Assembly: GCA_050847315.1 (NCBI GenBank)
Contig: CP193791.1
DNA length: 64,000 nt
Strand: one strand, 5' to 3'
Source: Cedecea sp000277545
GTDB lineage: Bacteria > Pseudomonadota > Gammaproteobacteria > Enterobacterales > Enterobacteriaceae
Shown here: positions 1 to 8,579 of the stretch, one piece after another
How positions within the stretch are numbered: the first letter of the stretch is position 1
Layout: each line of letters starts with the position of its first letter
Made by a program: the position numbers and the translations under genes
Notes under the pieces: model-generated
What the model was told of the DNA's origin: nothing
What the model saw: the letters and a program-made list of their open reading frames with translations, nothing else
Databases searched by the model: none

Positions 1-422
1 AAACGGTCCGGCAGGAACATGCCTTTTTCCGGATCGTAGAGCTGAGAGATAGTGCGGTTTTTAATAAAACCGTTCTCTTTCAGGCGGCCATAAATCAGCT
101 CCGACAGCTCGCGGTTTTCGTCGCTGTGGGTGGAATGATAGTTATCATAGCTGATGTTAAAGCCTGCAAAATCAGTCTGATGCTCCTGACTCATTTCGGC
201 AATCATCTGCTCTGGGGTGGTACCCAGCTGCTGCGCTTTCAGCATGATAGGCGTGCCGTGGGCGTCGTCTGCGCAGATGAAGTTAACCTCGTTGCCGCGC
301 ATTCGTTGGTAACGGACCCAGACATCAGCCTGAATATGCTCCAGCATGTGACCGAGGTGGATTGAGCCGTTTGCGTACGGCAGGGCGCACGTTACCAATA
401 TTTTCTTCGCGGGTTGAGTCAT
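1..422 (-). CDS. metG: Methionyl-tRNA synthetase, N-terminal part (cut by window start)
   Basis: Only the first 140 or so residues are inside the window; the gene runs off the left edge. The enzyme charges tRNA-Met with methionine in the cytoplasm. The visible start (ATG at 420-422, reading MTQPAKKILVTCALPYANG) is followed by the class I synthetase HIGH-type motif as HLGH and by the Cys-containing zinc-knuckle entry region ICADDAHGTPIM. It is divergent from mrp, the same arrangement as in E. coli, which supports the assignment. Confidence 0.97.
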   Translation of the reverse strand, partial: MTQPAKKILVTCALPYANGSIHLGHMLEHIQADVWVRYQRMRGNEVNFICADDAHGTPIMLKAQQLGTTPEQMIAEMSQEHQTDFAGFNISYDNYHSTHSDENRELSELIYGRLKENGFIKNRTISQLYDPEKGMFLPDR

Positions 423-585
423 AGTGGGAATTGCATCTTCTGATTTTAAAAAAGGGGACTTGATATTACCGGATTGGCAATTGTTTAGTAACCCCAAAGC
501 CCGCAATAACCGTATATGAATCGGTGGTGTGGTTTCTGGTATGCTTAGCGGATTGCAATGTCCGATAAAAACATAAGGAGTCGGG

Positions 586-1698
586 ATGAATTCGCAATCC
601 CCGTCCAGCAAGTCCCCGGAACAGCTACGCGCGATGGTTGCCGGGACCCTGGCTAATTTTCAGCACCCTACCTTGAAACACAACCTCACCGCGCTGAAAG
701 CGCTGCACCATGTCGCCATGCTTGACGACACGCTGCACGTTGAGCTGCAGATGCCGTTCGCCTGGCAAAGCGGATTTGACGCCCTGAAAGAGACCTGCAG
801 TTCAGACCTGCTGCGGATCACCGGCGCGAAAGCAGTAGACTGGAAGCTAGGCCATCACATCGCCACGCTGAAGCGAGTGAAAAACCAGCCTGGCATTAAC
901 GGCGTTAAAAATATTATTGCCGTCAGCTCCGGCAAAGGCGGGGTGGGGAAATCAACCACCGCGGTAAACATGGCGCTGGCGCTGGCGGCCGAAGGGGCCA
1001 AAGTCGGCATTCTGGATGCCGATATTTACGGCCCGTCGATCCCAACCATGCTGGGTGCCGAACACGAGCGCCCAACGTCCCCGGACGGCAAGCACATGGC
1101 GCCGATCGTGGCGCACGGCCTGGCAACTAACTCGATCGGTTACCTCGTCACCGACGAAAACGCCATGGTGTGGCGCGGCCCGATGGCCAGCAAAGCGCTG
1201 ATGCAAATGCTGCAGGAAACCCTGTGGCCGGATCTGGACTACCTGGTGATCGATATGCCGCCGGGCACCGGTGACATTCAGCTGACGCTGGCGCAAAACA
1301 TTCCGGTTACCGGGGCGATGGTCGTGACCACGCCGCAGGACATCGCGCTGATTGACGCCCGTAAAGGGATCGTGATGTTCGAGAAAGTTGAGGTGCCGGT
1401 GGTAGGTATTGTCGAGAATATGAGTATTCATATCTGCAGCAACTGCGGTCACCAGGAGCCGATTTTCGGCACCGGCGGCGCGGAGAAGCTGGCGCAGCAG
1501 TATCACACCACGCTGCTGGGGCAGTTGCCGCTGCACATTACCCTGCGTGAAGACCTCGACGCCGGTAAGCCGACGGTCATTAATCGCCCGGAAAGCGACA
1601 TCACTACGCTGTACCGCGACCTGGCGGGGCGCGTGGCGGCTCAGCTCTACTGGAACGGAGACGTAATCCCTAGCGAGATCGCCTTCAGAGCGGTGTAA
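586..1698 (+). CDS. mrp: Iron-sulfur cluster carrier ATPase Mrp/ApbC
   Basis: A 370-residue P-loop ATPase of the Mrp/NBP35 family that carries [4Fe-4S] clusters to apo-proteins. The N-terminal 100 residues form the MIP18-like (DUF59) domain. The deviant Walker A motif GKGGVGKS lies at residues 116-123, and the cluster-binding CxxC pair is C284/C287 within ICSNCGH. Length matches the E. coli protein (about 370 aa). The start at 586 follows an AAGGAG ribosome site. It is divergent from metG and ends in its own hairpin terminator, so it is probably monocistronic. Confidence 0.96.
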   Translation: MNSQSPSSKSPEQLRAMVAGTLANFQHPTLKHNLTALKALHHVAMLDDTLHVELQMPFAWQSGFDALKETCSSDLLRITGAKAVDWKLGHHIATLKRVKNQPGINGVKNIIAVSSGKGGVGKSTTAVNMALALAAEGAKVGILDADIYGPSIPTMLGAEHERPTSPDGKHMAPIVAHGLATNSIGYLVTDENAMVWRGPMASKALMQMLQETLWPDLDYLVIDMPPGTGDIQLTLAQNIPVTGAMVVTTPQDIALIDARKGIVMFEKVEVPVVGIVENMSIHICSNCGHQEPIFGTGGAEKLAQQYHTTLLGQLPLHITLREDLDAGKPTVINRPESDITTLYRDLAGRVAAQLYWNGDVIPSEIAFRAV

Positions 1699-1704
1699 AA
1701 CGAG

Positions 1705-1738
1705 ACGCCTCTCCCGTCATGGAGAGGCGTTTTTGTTT
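1705..1738 (+). terminator. Rho-independent terminator of mrp
   Basis: A 10-bp perfect stem (ACGCCTCTCC pairing with GGAGAGGCGT) with a 6-nt loop is followed by TTTTG, seven bases after the mrp stop codon. Confidence 0.9.
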
Positions 1739-1782
1739 GCAAAAGTGAAACACCACGTTGTTGTGATTGAGGTTTGCAGGCG

Positions 1783-2406
1783 ATGATAAGAATACTGGGT
1801 AAACGCTCATCAATTAACGTACGCAAAGTGCTGTGGACCTGCGAAGAGTCGGGGCTGGAATACCAGCAGGAAGATTATGGGAGCGGGTTCCGGTCGATTC
1901 AGTCTGCGGATTTCCTTGCCCTCAATCCCAATAGGCTGGTGCCGGTACTGCTGGATGACGATTTTGTACTGTGGGAGTCGAACAGCATCTGCCGTTATCT
2001 GGCGCGCAAAGCGGGGCGGGAAGATCTGCTACCTTCCACACCGCAAGGGGCGGCGGACGTCGAGCGCTGGATGGACTGGCAGGCAACTGAGTTTAACACG
2101 GCCTGGCGCTATGCGTTCATGGCTCTGGTACGTAAGGATCCACGTTTTCAGGATGCGAATCAGATTCAGGAAAGCATTTCTGCCTGGACAGGTTGTGTGC
2201 AAATTCTCGATGAGCAACTTCAGAAAACCGGAGCATGGGTAACCGGCAGCCAGTTTACCCTCGCGGATATTGTCCTTGGCCTGTCGGTTAATCGCTGGAA
2301 GATGACGCCGTTCGCTCATCCTCAGATGGCGGAAATTGAGCGCTGGTATACCGCACTGAACCAGCGCCCGGCCTTTCGGCGTCATGGTAACAATGGCGTA
2401 GCGTAA
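1783..2406 (+). CDS. Glutathione S-transferase, GstB-like
   Basis: About 207 residues with a thioredoxin-fold N-terminal domain (IRILGKRSSINVRKVLW, catalytic-site Ser/Asn region) containing the glutathione-binding WESNSICRYL segment near residue 65, and an all-helical C-terminal domain. The pattern NPNRLVPVLLDDDFVLWESNSI resembles E. coli GstB (YliJ). Likely role: conjugation or dehalogenation of electrophiles in the cytosol; the substrate is unknown. I chose the ATG at 1783; a TTG nine bases upstream is in frame but less likely. It stands alone after the mrp terminator. Confidence 0.85.
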   Translation: MIRILGKRSSINVRKVLWTCEESGLEYQQEDYGSGFRSIQSADFLALNPNRLVPVLLDDDFVLWESNSICRYLARKAGREDLLPSTPQGAADVERWMDWQATEFNTAWRYAFMALVRKDPRFQDANQIQESISAWTGCVQILDEQLQKTGAWVTGSQFTLADIVLGLSVNRWKMTPFAHPQMAEIERWYTALNQRPAFRRHGNNGVA

Positions 2407-2467
2407 GCAAAATTAGCCACGCTACCCTTTTCCTTTATTCTCTATTCAGTTACTGCCGGTGGGAGGA

Positions 2468-2893
2468 CTACCTCAACACAAAATGCATCAAATAGTATTC
2501 ACCGTCCGGCCCCTCTCCCGGAGCCTCAATATGCCAGCCGTTACGCCGATAAAACTCAATCGCGTGTTCATTTCTCGCCAGGCACTTTAGCGAACCCGTT
2601 GCGGTAAATTCACTCTGCACTTTCTTCAGCAGCGCCTTTCCCGCGCCCGTTCCCTGATGTTCCGGGCTGACGAACAGGTTATGCAGGAAGTTATCCTGCA
2701 CCCAGACGGAAGCGAAGCCGATGCGGTGGCCGTTATCTTCGGCTACCCAGATGCGTTCATCCTGAGTGGCGCTGTCAAAGTCTTCGAGCTGCCAGGCGCT
2801 GCCGTCGAGCCAGGGCCAGGCTTTGCGGCGGGCGTGAAGGTAAAGGGTGCGTAAGAAGGGACGATCGGATTCTTGCCAAAGTCGTAGGATCAA
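2468..2893 (-). CDS. GNAT-family N-acetyltransferase
   Basis: A GNAT fold of about 141 residues. The acetyl-CoA binding motif A is LFVSPEHQGTGAGKALL (Q/RxxGxG/A type), and the C-terminal FYRRNGWH segment is the usual motif B. The frame is open up to 2989, but the first 30 residues of that longer version do not look like GNAT sequence. A TTG at 2891-2893 has an AAAAGG ribosome site six bases upstream and gives MILRLWQESDRPFL, a typical GNAT beginning, so I prefer it. Substrate unknown. Convergent with the GST gene. Confidence 0.8.
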   Translation of the reverse strand: MILRLWQESDRPFLRTLYLHARRKAWPWLDGSAWQLEDFDSATQDERIWVAEDNGHRIGFASVWVQDNFLHNLFVSPEHQGTGAGKALLKKVQSEFTATGSLKCLARNEHAIEFYRRNGWHIEAPGEGPDGEYYLMHFVLR

Positions 2894-3061
2894 ATGATTG
2901 CCTTTTAGGATGAAAGTTAGCCCATTGAGTCTACCCTTAAGCCTGAAGAGTGCCAATTCACCGCCGGTAAATTTAGCTCCGGCGGACAAATCCGCGCGGT
3001 TTTTGTTACAACGCGTTCGCTTCTCTATATACTGCCCGCTTTTGAGCCCTGAGATTGCCCC

Positions 3062-3535
3062 ATGTTGAATAATGACGTACTGCTTAGCGTTCGCTACATG
3101 CTGAACCTGAATAACGATGGAATCGTTAAGATCCTTGCCCTGACCGGCACCGACGTCCCTGCGGAACAGATTGCTCCGTGGTTAAAGAAAGAAGACGAAG
3201 AAGGCTTTAAAGCCTGCCCGGATCTGATCATGGCGAACTTTCTTAACGGTTTGATCTACTTCAAACGCGGCAAAGACGAAAGCAAGCCGGAGCCGAAGCT
3301 TGAGCGTCGGATGACCAACAACATTATTCTGAAAAAGCTGCGTATCGCCTTTGAGCTGAAGTCTGACGACGTGCTGGAGATCCTGACCGCCCAGCAGTTC
3401 CGCATTTCTATGCCGGAAATTACCGCCATGATGCGTAACCCGGATCATAAAAACTACCGCGAGTGCGGCGATCAGTTCCTGCGCTACTTCCTGCGTGGTC
3501 TGACTCAGCGCCTGAAGCCTGCGAAAGCGGAATAA
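3062..3535 (+). CDS. yehS: YehS-like DUF1456 protein
   Basis: A 157-residue cytoplasmic protein made of two similar halves (LLSVRYMLNLNNDGIVKILALTG and KKLRIAFELKSDDVLEILTAQ). This is the duplicated DUF1456 arrangement of E. coli YehS; its biochemical role is not known. In E. coli yehS also lies in the neighbourhood of metG/mrp, which fits. No signal peptide or membrane segment is visible. Confidence 0.9.
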   Translation: MLNNDVLLSVRYMLNLNNDGIVKILALTGTDVPAEQIAPWLKKEDEEGFKACPDLIMANFLNGLIYFKRGKDESKPEPKLERRMTNNIILKKLRIAFELKSDDVLEILTAQQFRISMPEITAMMRNPDHKNYRECGDQFLRYFLRGLTQRLKPAKAE

Positions 3536-3543
3536 GACGTTGG

Positions 3544-3570
3544 GCGGGTGAGCGCCTCTCACCCGCTTCA
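3544..3570 (+). terminator. Hairpin downstream of yehS
   Basis: A 9-bp perfect stem GCGGGTGAG / CTCACCCGC with a 5-nt loop sits eight bases after the yehS stop. The following T-run is weak (TTCATAAC), so intrinsic termination is plausible but not certain. Confidence 0.5.
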
Positions 3571-3603
3571 TAACTAGTTGTTGTTTCTTCTACCCGATAA
3601 AAA

Positions 3604-4533
3604 TCAGTACAGCGTGGCCTCCCGCATCATCTCGATAAGCCGGCGTAGGCCGGGATGGAGCTGCCTGCGGCTGGGGTAATACATCACCATCGGTTCATCT
3701 TCACACACCCACTCCGGAATAACCTGCACCAGCTGCCCGCTCTCCAGCAGCGGCCGCACTCGCACATCCAGGCAATACGCCAGCCCGAAGCCGTTCAGGG
3801 CGGTATCAATGATCATTTCGCTTTCATTGAGGATCAGCGAGCCGGGTACATCCAGCGCCAGCGCCTCTTTGCCCCGGTTAAGCTCCCATTTATACAGCGT
3901 GCCGTTGCCGAGCCGCATCCGGATGCACTGGTGCTGAAAGAGATCGTCCGGGTGGTTCAGTGGGAGGTGCGCGGTAGAGGTTAAATACTGCGGCGAGGCC
4001 ACCACAATCCACCTAAGCTTGCGCGTCACGGGCATCGCAATCATGTCTTTAGGGACGCTCTCCCCGTAGCGAATCCCGGCGTCGTAGCCGCTGCCGATAA
4101 TATCAACCAGCGTGTTATCGACGGTAATCTCCATCTGCAGCCGGGGGTACATCGCCATAAATTTTGCCAGTACGGGCGCAAACAGCAGCTGGGCGGCGTC
4201 TCGCGGGATATTGATCCGCAGCCGTCCGACCGGGGATTCGCGGTAATGATCCAGCTCATCAAGCGCCATACGGATATGGGAAAACCCCGTTTCCAGATGC
4301 CCAAGCAGCGCTTCACCGGCGTCGGTAGGCACAACGGAGCGGCTGGTGCGGTTGAGCAGGCGCACCCCAAGTCGCTCCTCCAGACCGCGCATCGTGTGGC
4401 TTAGCGCAGAGGTAGACACGCCCAGCTCAGAGGCAGCGAGGCGGAAGCTTTTCCGGCGGCAGATGGTCAAAAAAACGTTGAGATCGGCGAGTTCACCACG
4501 GACCGGAACCGGCATAAAAGGGGCCTCTGTCAT
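3604..4533 (-). CDS. LysR-family transcriptional regulator
   Basis: 309 residues. An N-terminal winged HTH (LNVFLTICRRKSFRLAASELGVSTSALSHTMRGLEERLG) is followed by a LysR substrate-binding domain of the DNA-binding/aldo-keto cluster type. It is transcribed divergently from the aldo/keto reductase, with 71 bp between the start codons, so it most likely controls that cassette; the inducer is unknown. The start is ATG at 4533 (MTEAPFMPVPV); an in-frame TTG directly upstream is the alternative. The intergenic AATTCAACTT/TTGAAATTAATT area is a candidate operator. Confidence 0.88.
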   Translation of the reverse strand: MTEAPFMPVPVRGELADLNVFLTICRRKSFRLAASELGVSTSALSHTMRGLEERLGVRLLNRTSRSVVPTDAGEALLGHLETGFSHIRMALDELDHYRESPVGRLRINIPRDAAQLLFAPVLAKFMAMYPRLQMEITVDNTLVDIIGSGYDAGIRYGESVPKDMIAMPVTRKLRWIVVASPQYLTSTAHLPLNHPDDLFQHQCIRMRLGNGTLYKWELNRGKEALALDVPGSLILNESEMIIDTALNGFGLAYCLDVRVRPLLESGQLVQVIPEWVCEDEPMVMYYPSRRQLHPGLRRLIEMMREATLY

Positions 4534-4604
4534 CAAGGGTTCGTTGAAATTAATTCAACTTAACATGAGTTACAATTGGTTCACAGAACAGACAGGGGTA
4601 AATC

Positions 4605-5606
4605 ATGGCAATCGAAACAATTCACATCGCGGGCATCGCTGAGCCCGTCAGCCGTATCGGCCTGGGCACGTGGGCCATTGGCGGCAGCATGTGGGGCGGC
4701 AGCCACGACGGGCAGTCGATAGCGACGCTGCACGAGGCGCTGGAGCGCGGCATCAACCTTATTGATACCGCGCCGGTGTACGGCTTTGGGCATTCCGAAG
4801 AGGTAGTGGGCAAAGCGCTGGTGGGCCGACGGGACAAGGCGATTATTGCCACCAAAGTGGCGCTGGACTGGGACGACGCCGGGCGGGTGACGCGTAATTC
4901 CACGCCGCAGCGCATTCGTCAGGAAATTGAAGACTCGCTTCGCCGCCTGCAAACGGATTATATCGACCTGTACCAGGTACACTGGCCGGACGATTTAGTG
5001 GCGATAGACGAAACCGCGCGCGTGCTGGAAACGCTGCATCAGCAGGGGAAATTCCGCGCCCTCGGCGTCAGCAACTATTCCCCAGCGCAGATGGACAGAT
5101 TCCGCAGCGCCGCGCCGCTGGCAACCATGCAGCCACCGCTCAACCTGTTTGAACGCGGCGCGACAGAAACGGACCTTCTGCCCTATGCGAAATACCATCA
5201 GATGGTGGTGCTGGCCTACGGCGCGATTTGCCGGGGCTTGCTGTCCGGCCGCATGACGCCGGAAACCGCGTTTGGCGAAGGCGACCTGCGCAGCTTTGAT
5301 CCGAAATTCCAGCCGCCGCGCTTTGCGCAGTATCTGGCCGCAGTCGAAGCATTGAAAGCGTTTGCTGCAGAGCGCTACGGCAAGAGCGTGATGGCCCTGG
5401 CACTGCGCTGGGTGCTGGATGCCGGCCCAACCATTGCGCTGTGGGGCGCTCGTCGTCCTGAACAGCTCAACGGGGTGGAAGACGTGTCCGGCTGGACGTT
5501 GACCGCCGAAGACAAATGCGATATTGATCACATTTTATCCAGGTATATTAGCACCCCGCTGGGGGCCGAATTTATGGCACCTCCGCACCGGAAAACATCG
5601 CTTTAG
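4605..5606 (+). CDS. Aldo/keto reductase
   Basis: 333-residue NADPH-dependent (beta/alpha)8 oxidoreductase. The AKR tetrad can be placed as Asp and Tyr in DTAPVYGFGHSEE, Lys in ATKVALDW and His in YQVHWPDD. The C-terminal cofactor pocket is IALWGARRPEQL. It is the first gene of a probable operon with an MFS exporter and a GlcG-like protein. Substrate not deducible; the coupling with an exporter suggests reduction and removal of a small carbonyl compound (inference). Confidence 0.9.
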   Translation: MAIETIHIAGIAEPVSRIGLGTWAIGGSMWGGSHDGQSIATLHEALERGINLIDTAPVYGFGHSEEVVGKALVGRRDKAIIATKVALDWDDAGRVTRNSTPQRIRQEIEDSLRRLQTDYIDLYQVHWPDDLVAIDETARVLETLHQQGKFRALGVSNYSPAQMDRFRSAAPLATMQPPLNLFERGATETDLLPYAKYHQMVVLAYGAICRGLLSGRMTPETAFGEGDLRSFDPKFQPPRFAQYLAAVEALKAFAAERYGKSVMALALRWVLDAGPTIALWGARRPEQLNGVEDVSGWTLTAEDKCDIDHILSRYISTPLGAEFMAPPHRKTSL

Positions 5607-5676
5607 TTCTCTCCCGCGTCCCGCTGAATCGCGCCGGGGCGTATTTTGTTGTTCACCTGCACAAGTCAAAAAAACT

Positions 5677-6900
5677 ATGTCATCACTGAATGAACAAACC
5701 CTGGAACAGGGGGCCGAGACGGTTTCCCTGTCGCGAGCGGGGCTGCTAAAAGCGCTGTTCGCGCTCGGCATGGGCGGCTTCGCCATCGGTACCGGCGAAT
5801 TCGTCATCATGGGACTGCTACCCGATGCCGCAAACGGACTGCACGTTTCTATTCCTTCTGCAGGCCACCTGATCAGCATTTATGCGCTGGGCGTGGTGGT
5901 TGGCGCTCCGCTGCTGGCGGTGCTGGGTGCCCGCATGGCGAGGCGTGACTTTCTGATTGCCCTGATGGCGATGTTTGCCGTTGGCAACCTGTTGAGCGCT
6001 TTTGCACCAGGCTATTACTCCATGATGCTGGCGCGCTTCCTGGCCGGTTTCCCGCACGGCACGTTCTTTGGCGTCGCGGCTTTGCTGGCGGCAAGCCTTG
6101 TGGAGCGTTCGAAGCGGGCGCAGGCGGTGTCGATGGTGCTGCTCGGCCTGACGATAGCCAACTTACTGGGCGTGCCCGCCGTGGCGGCCATTGGGCAGCT
6201 ATTCGGCTGGCGCAGCGCGTTTGCTATCGTGGGCGGGCTTGCCGTGCTGACGCTGATTCTGGTGTGGATCTGGGTACCGTGGCATGCCGGGGATAAAGAC
6301 GCCAGCCCTCTGCGTGAGCTGACCGCATTGACCCGCAAGCAGGTGCTGCTGACGCTGGCTATCGGCGCGATTGGCAGCGGCGGAATGTTCTCCGTCTTCA
6401 GCTACGTTAAGCCAACGATGCTGGAGCTGGCGCACCAGTCGGTAGGCATGATCCCGGTGATCCTGTCGATGTTCGGCCTGGGCATGATTGTCGGCAATAT
6501 CGTCGGCGGCCGTCTGGCGGATCGCGGGCTGGAGAAAACCATTCGCCTGCTGCTGATTTGGGCGATTCTGGTGCTCAGCGCTTACGTTTACACCTCGCAC
6601 TATCCGTGGCTGGGCGCGGTCACCGTGATGCTGGTGGGCACAATGGTGTCGCTTTCTTCGGTGCTGCAAATTCGCCTGATGGACGTGGCCGGTGACGCGC
6701 AAACTATGGCGGCGGCGATGAACCACTCGGCGTTCAACATTGCTAACGCGTTAGGCGCCTGGCTTGGTGGGGTGACCATTTCCGCAGGCTTTGGCTGGGA
6801 GTCCACCGGCTGGGTCGGGGCAATTCTGGCGGTCTTTGGCCTGCTGATCCACACCTGGGCGGTTATTGACGCCAAAAAACATCCGCCGTTAGCACATTGA
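5677..6900 (+). CDS. MFS transporter, AraJ/YdhP-like (DHA1)
   Basis: 407 residues with 12 predicted membrane helices. The motif GFAIGTGEFVIMGLLPD in the first helix and the loop 2-3 motif GARMARRDFL are typical of the AraJ/YdhP drug-or-sugar efflux subgroup. The frame is open back to 5524 inside the reductase gene, but the ATG at 5677 (MSSLNEQTLEQ) starts just after the reductase stop and gives the normal length. Likely a proton-driven exporter in the inner membrane, co-transcribed with the reductase. Confidence 0.87.
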   Translation: MSSLNEQTLEQGAETVSLSRAGLLKALFALGMGGFAIGTGEFVIMGLLPDAANGLHVSIPSAGHLISIYALGVVVGAPLLAVLGARMARRDFLIALMAMFAVGNLLSAFAPGYYSMMLARFLAGFPHGTFFGVAALLAASLVERSKRAQAVSMVLLGLTIANLLGVPAVAAIGQLFGWRSAFAIVGGLAVLTLILVWIWVPWHAGDKDASPLRELTALTRKQVLLTLAIGAIGSGGMFSVFSYVKPTMLELAHQSVGMIPVILSMFGLGMIVGNIVGGRLADRGLEKTIRLLLIWAILVLSAYVYTSHYPWLGAVTVMLVGTMVSLSSVLQIRLMDVAGDAQTMAAAMNHSAFNIANALGAWLGGVTISAGFGWESTGWVGAILAVFGLLIHTWAVIDAKKHPPLAH

Positions 6901-6910
6901 GGTTTTCATC

Positions 6911-7327
6911 ATGACAGTCAGTTTAGTGCTTGCAGAAGCGCTGATCGCCGGCGTCAAAACGGCGGTGGAGGCCCACCGCTTTCCTCCGGTTTCCGTGGTG
7001 GTGTTGGACAGCGGCGGCCACCTGACGGCCTTTGCCCGCATGGACGGGACATTCCTGGCCACCATTGATATCGCCATTCGCAAAGCGCGTACGGCGGTGC
7101 TGTTCCAGGCCAATAGCGAAGATGTCGGCGCTAATTTGCACCCGAACGGCCCGGCGTATTCGCTGGAGAACAGCAACGGTGGGCTGGTGGGCATTGACGG
7201 CGGTATCCCGCTGCGCAACGCGGAGGGCGCGGTTATTGGCGCGATTGGCGTGTCGGGGGCCACGAAAGAGCAGGATGGGCAAATTGCTGCTTTTGCCGTA
7301 GAAGCGGTGTTTGGTAGCCGAGCTTAA
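6911..7327 (+). CDS. GlcG/HbpS-family (DUF336) protein
   Basis: 138 residues of the GlcG/HbpS/PduO-C fold: GLTAFARMDGTFLATIDIAIRKA-like segments (here GHLTAFARMDGTFLATIDIA) and GGIPLRNAEGAVIGAIGVSG are the family hallmarks. Members bind heme or cobalamin-like ligands or have unknown function. It starts 10 bp after the MFS stop with a GAGG ribosome site and closes the cassette before a terminator. Specific role unknown. Confidence 0.85.
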   Translation: MTVSLVLAEALIAGVKTAVEAHRFPPVSVVVLDSGGHLTAFARMDGTFLATIDIAIRKARTAVLFQANSEDVGANLHPNGPAYSLENSNGGLVGIDGGIPLRNAEGAVIGAIGVSGATKEQDGQIAAFAVEAVFGSRA

Positions 7328-7334
7328 TGACAGA

Positions 7335-7361
7335 AAAGGAGCGAATTTCGCTCCTTTTTTT
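7335..7361. terminator. Bidirectional terminator between glcG-like gene and ascG
   Basis: Stem AAAGGAGCG / CGCTCCTTT around a short AATT loop, with a T-run on the plus strand and a matching A-run upstream, located between two convergent genes; it can serve both. Confidence 0.88.
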
Positions 7362-7364
7362 ACC

Positions 7365-8387
7365 TTATTTTGGCTGAAAATACGGTCCTTTCGTCACAGA
7401 ATCGCGCACGATCATCTCAGAACTGTACAAGTTATCCCGTGAGAAATAGCCGCCGTCCAGCATCGCCGTCAGGCGGTTAATCACTTCATGGATCATCTCG
7501 CTCACCGGCTCTTTCACGCTCGACAGCGGCGGGGTGAGAAAAGCCCCGGTCGGGACATTATCAAAGCCAATAACCGACACATCGCGCGGCACCGACAGTC
7601 CCGACTGGCCGAGCCTGCTGATAGCGCCGATAGCCATGTCATCGTTGCTGGCGACCAGGGCGCTAAAATCTAGTTTCGCTGAGAGCAGCGTTTCTACCGC
7701 CGCCGACCCGCTGGCAGGCGTCCATTTTCCGGTGGCGATAAGCTCGTCCCGGACCGGCAGCCCGGCCTGCTCCAGCGCTTCGCGGTAGCCAGACAGACGC
7801 TCTCTCGCCGTGGGGGAGTCGAGGACGCCGGTGATAAAGGCGATATCCCGATGGCCCTGGTCAATCAGGTAGCGCGTGGCCTTGAAGCTGGAGCCTTTGT
7901 GATCGCAGCAAATGCAGTGGCTCTGGTGTTTACGCAGCTTGCGGTTCATCACCATGATCGGCTGCTTATGCTGCTCAATCAGCGCATCCATCTCATCCAC
8001 GCTTAAAAAACGCGGGTAAATGATCACCGCGTCGCAGTGCAAATCGAGCAGAAACTGCACGGCAGCCTGCTCTTCCTGAGCGCTGTGTTTGCCGTCGACC
8101 AAAATTAGCTGCCGCCCGCTGGCTTCGAGCTTCAGCGCAGCCTGGGAAAGCAGTTCGCTAAAATAGTTCCCGCTGTACAACGTGTTGGTCACCACCAGGC
8201 CGATGTAGCCTGATTTGCTGGTCGCCAGATTGCGTGCCAGCAGATTAGGGCGATATCCCGTTTCCTGAATGGCCTGGTACACCTGCGTTTTAGTGGCCTC
8301 GCTCACGTAGCCCTTGCCCGACAACACGCGCGAAACGGTCGCCTTTGATACGCCTGCTTTTTTCGCCACTTCTTGCATCGTCGACAT
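7365..8387 (-). CDS. ascG: Asc operon repressor AscG (LacI family)
   Basis: 340 residues. The N-terminal LacI HTH is VAKKAGVSKATVSRVLSGKGYVS, and a periplasmic-binding-protein-like core contains the strongly AscG-like segments HSAQEEQAAVQFLLDL, DAVIIYPRFLSVDE and ALVASNDDMAIGA. It represses the divergent ascFB operon for aryl-beta-glucosides (arbutin, salicin, cellobiose) in E. coli. The start MSTMQEVAKKAG at 8387 matches AscG; an ATG at 8411 would add eight residues. Confidence 0.93.
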   Translation of the reverse strand: MSTMQEVAKKAGVSKATVSRVLSGKGYVSEATKTQVYQAIQETGYRPNLLARNLATSKSGYIGLVVTNTLYSGNYFSELLSQAALKLEASGRQLILVDGKHSAQEEQAAVQFLLDLHCDAVIIYPRFLSVDEMDALIEQHKQPIMVMNRKLRKHQSHCICCDHKGSSFKATRYLIDQGHRDIAFITGVLDSPTARERLSGYREALEQAGLPVRDELIATGKWTPASGSAAVETLLSAKLDFSALVASNDDMAIGAISRLGQSGLSVPRDVSVIGFDNVPTGAFLTPPLSSVKEPVSEMIHEVINRLTAMLDGGYFSRDNLYSSEMIVRDSVTKGPYFQPK

Positions 8388-8460
8388 AAAGGCTTCTCGT
8401 AAGTTCGTCATTTCTGACCATTTTACACTTTTCGCGGCCAGGACGCAGCGCAGCCTGTAT

Positions 8461-8476
8461 TTCGATGTAAATCACA
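8461..8476. promoter_or_regulatory. Candidate CRP site, ascG-ascF intergenic region
   Basis: TTCGA-N6-TCACA matches the CRP consensus TGTGA-N6-TCACA fully in the right half and 3 of 5 in the left. A second weaker match (TGTGA-N6-TTTCA) lies at 8504-8519. CRP control is expected for a beta-glucoside PTS operon, but neither site is proven. Confidence 0.45.
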
Positions 8477-8536
8477 AAAATCGATCTCAATAAAAATAAT
8501 CATTGTGATCTGATTTTCAACTACACATGATTGTGT

Positions 8537-8549
8537 GGAACCGGTTACC
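8537..8549. promoter_or_regulatory. Candidate AscG operator
   Basis: The sequence GGAACCGGTTACC contains the perfect palindrome AACCGGTT with a central CpG, as is typical for LacI/GalR-family operators. It lies 31 bp before the ascF start codon and downstream of the CRP-like sites, where a repressor would block transcription. Confidence 0.6.
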
Positions 8550-8579
8550 TACAAAATCATAACAAGAGAGTTTCACCTC

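Noticed and set aside
952..1536. 194-residue minus-strand open frame within mrp
   Set aside because: Shadow of mrp; Arg/His-rich and without a start signal.
8537..8565. GGAACC upstream of ascF as a second hrp box
   Set aside because: No CCAC element at a 15-16 bp spacing; the sequence is better explained as the AscG operator.
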